A stretch of 64,000 bases of DNA from an uncultured Lachnospiraceae bacterium (GTDB lineage Bacteria; Bacillota; Clostridia; Lachnospirales; Lachnospiraceae), in assembly GCA_949287925.1 (NCBI GenBank), contig CASEIR010000020.1:1-64000 (forward strand), read 5' to 3'. Both the position numbers and the translations under genes were made by a program. This document shows positions 63,438-64,000 of this stretch, piece by piece (within the stretch, counting starts at the first letter, position 1; every line of letters starts with the position of its first letter). The notes under the pieces were generated by a model. The model was not told where the DNA came from. It did not search any database and saw only the letters and a program-made list of their open reading frames with translations.

Positions 63438-63560
63438 GGGATTTTCTCTTAAATTCCCTTGATTTTACACGTTTTTCACCTTTTCACACTCCCCCCCGGA
63501 CAGCTCTGAGTAACTGCAGCATCCTGACCGTGTTGTTTTTTGTTTCTTCTATATAACTAT
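63438..63560. other. Intergenic stretch between the str promoter and the 63634 gene
   Basis: Together with the promoter and the hairpin at 63561, this fills the 318-base gap between rpsL and the small gene at 63634. I see AT-rich sequence, the second arm of an inverted repeat and no convincing reading frame or RNA. Confidence 0.5.
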
Positions 63561-63596
63561 AGAACACCTGCCGCAACGCTTCGCGGCAGGTGTTCT
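63561..63596 (-). terminator. Hairpin downstream of the 63634 gene
   Basis: AGAACACCTGCCGC and GCGGCAGGTGTTCT are perfect 14-base complements around an eight-base loop, 37 bases past the stop. The T-run is poor, so it may end transcription only partly. Confidence 0.6.
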
Positions 63597-63633
63597 CAAC
63601 TTCTTCCTAATCTATTGTGCTTACCGGCCGGCC

Positions 63634-63960
63634 TTACATCTGACGCCGGTAAAACTTTCTTCTCCGAATCATCCCTGACTCTTTTTCCTTATTGCTTTGC
63701 ATCTGTCCCATTCCGTCCCACGTTTTGCCGTCACAGATCTTAAAACTTCCGGTCTCTTCACGAAGCGCTTCTTCCGGAAGATTCTTCGCGTCCGAAACGG
63801 CTTTCCAGAAATGCGTACATGCAAAAGCGGTCTTAGAAGACAGATACAATCCGCCCTCCGGCTCACTGCCCCTTCTGTTGAGAAGATACTCGAGCAGCAG
63901 CCAGCAGAAAAAGAGTAGCGCGGCACTAAAAACAATAACCTGATAAACATTTCCTAACAT
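63634..63960 (-). CDS. 108-residue single-pass membrane protein of unknown function
   Basis: The N-terminal helix VYQVIVFSAALLFFCWLLLEYLL is followed by a positive NRR stop-transfer and a soluble tail of about 80 residues ending MIRRRKFYRRQM. Cys, Phe and Trp residues (CTHFWKAVSD; CDGKTWDGMGQ) are spread along the tail. AAAGGAG lies eight bases before the chosen ATG. It occupies the place before the str operon where rpoBC often stands in Firmicutes. No family is recognised. Confidence 0.65.
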   Translation of the reverse strand: MLGNVYQVIVFSAALLFFCWLLLEYLLNRRGSEPEGGLYLSSKTAFACTHFWKAVSDAKNLPEEALREETGSFKICDGKTWDGMGQMQSNKEKESGMIRRRKFYRRQM

Positions 63961-64000
63961 ACATAACACTCCTTTCCGCTTTTGATTACTATAATTGTAA

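Overview
The window looks like chromosomal DNA of a gut Firmicute, most likely family Lachnospiraceae. The reasons are the moderate G+C with AT-rich intergenic regions, sigma-A promoters of TTGACA-17-TATAAT type, strong AGGAGG ribosome sites, a type III glutamine synthetase, the murB-rapZ-whiA-crh cluster and a Clostridia-type str operon. Almost every gene lies on the minus strand. The family assignment is inference; no rRNA is present.

Layout. 1-0.6 kb: a six-gene tRNA operon (Pro-Gly-Arg-His-Gln-Lys, running off the left edge) behind a consensus promoter. 0.6-7.3 kb: housekeeping genes (phosphodiesterase, rdgB, THUMP methyltransferase, a 56-residue Asn/Ser-rich protein, a DUF1700-type protein, glnN, fba). 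7.5-16.3 kb: a decaying region. It holds an in-frame GH30/GH43 chimera, an intact GH42, a transporter and an AraC regulator that have both lost their 5' halves head to head, a second, complete AraC gene, intact deoB, a 3' stub of deoC, and fragments of an FtsX-type ABC exporter. 16.7-25.5 kb: tRNA-Glu, an NSS transporter, a lipid kinase, crh-whiA-rapZ-murB, a CorC-type protein, an amidase and a HAD phosphatase.

25.5-47.3 kb is the most distinctive part: three minus-strand operons that look devoted to polyols or rare short sugars. Operon A (34.2 to 25.6 kb) has a SorC regulator behind a promoter with a perfect inverted-repeat operator, then an FGGY kinase, a D-2-hydroxyacid dehydrogenase, a class II aldolase, a second dehydrogenase, a second FGGY kinase, a HAD phosphatase and two RpiB/LacAB isomerases. 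Operon B (42.8 to 34.2 kb) encodes an ABC importer with two different ATPases, a zinc polyol dehydrogenase resembling erythritol/threitol dehydrogenase, DhaK and DhaL. Operon C (47.3 to 43.7 kb) encodes a UlaE-type 3-epimerase, an L-xylulokinase-like FGGY kinase and a second polyol dehydrogenase. Together they suggest import of a tetritol or pentitol, oxidation to a ketose, phosphorylation, and isomerisation into the pentose phosphate pathway. AraD at 55 kb could finish the pentose branch.

47.4-58.7 kb continues with a small membrane protein, a trigger-factor-like lipoprotein, a deoxyhexose module (DeoR regulator, class II aldolase, rhamnulokinase), a HAD phosphatase, araB-like kinase plus araD, a uracil-type permease, a PfkB kinase and a YitT protein. 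58.8-63.4 kb is the str operon in reverse (rpsL, rpsG, fusA, tuf), with tuf also having its own promoter. A small membrane protein gene closes the window. No CRISPR array, integrase, prophage or complete insertion sequence was seen.
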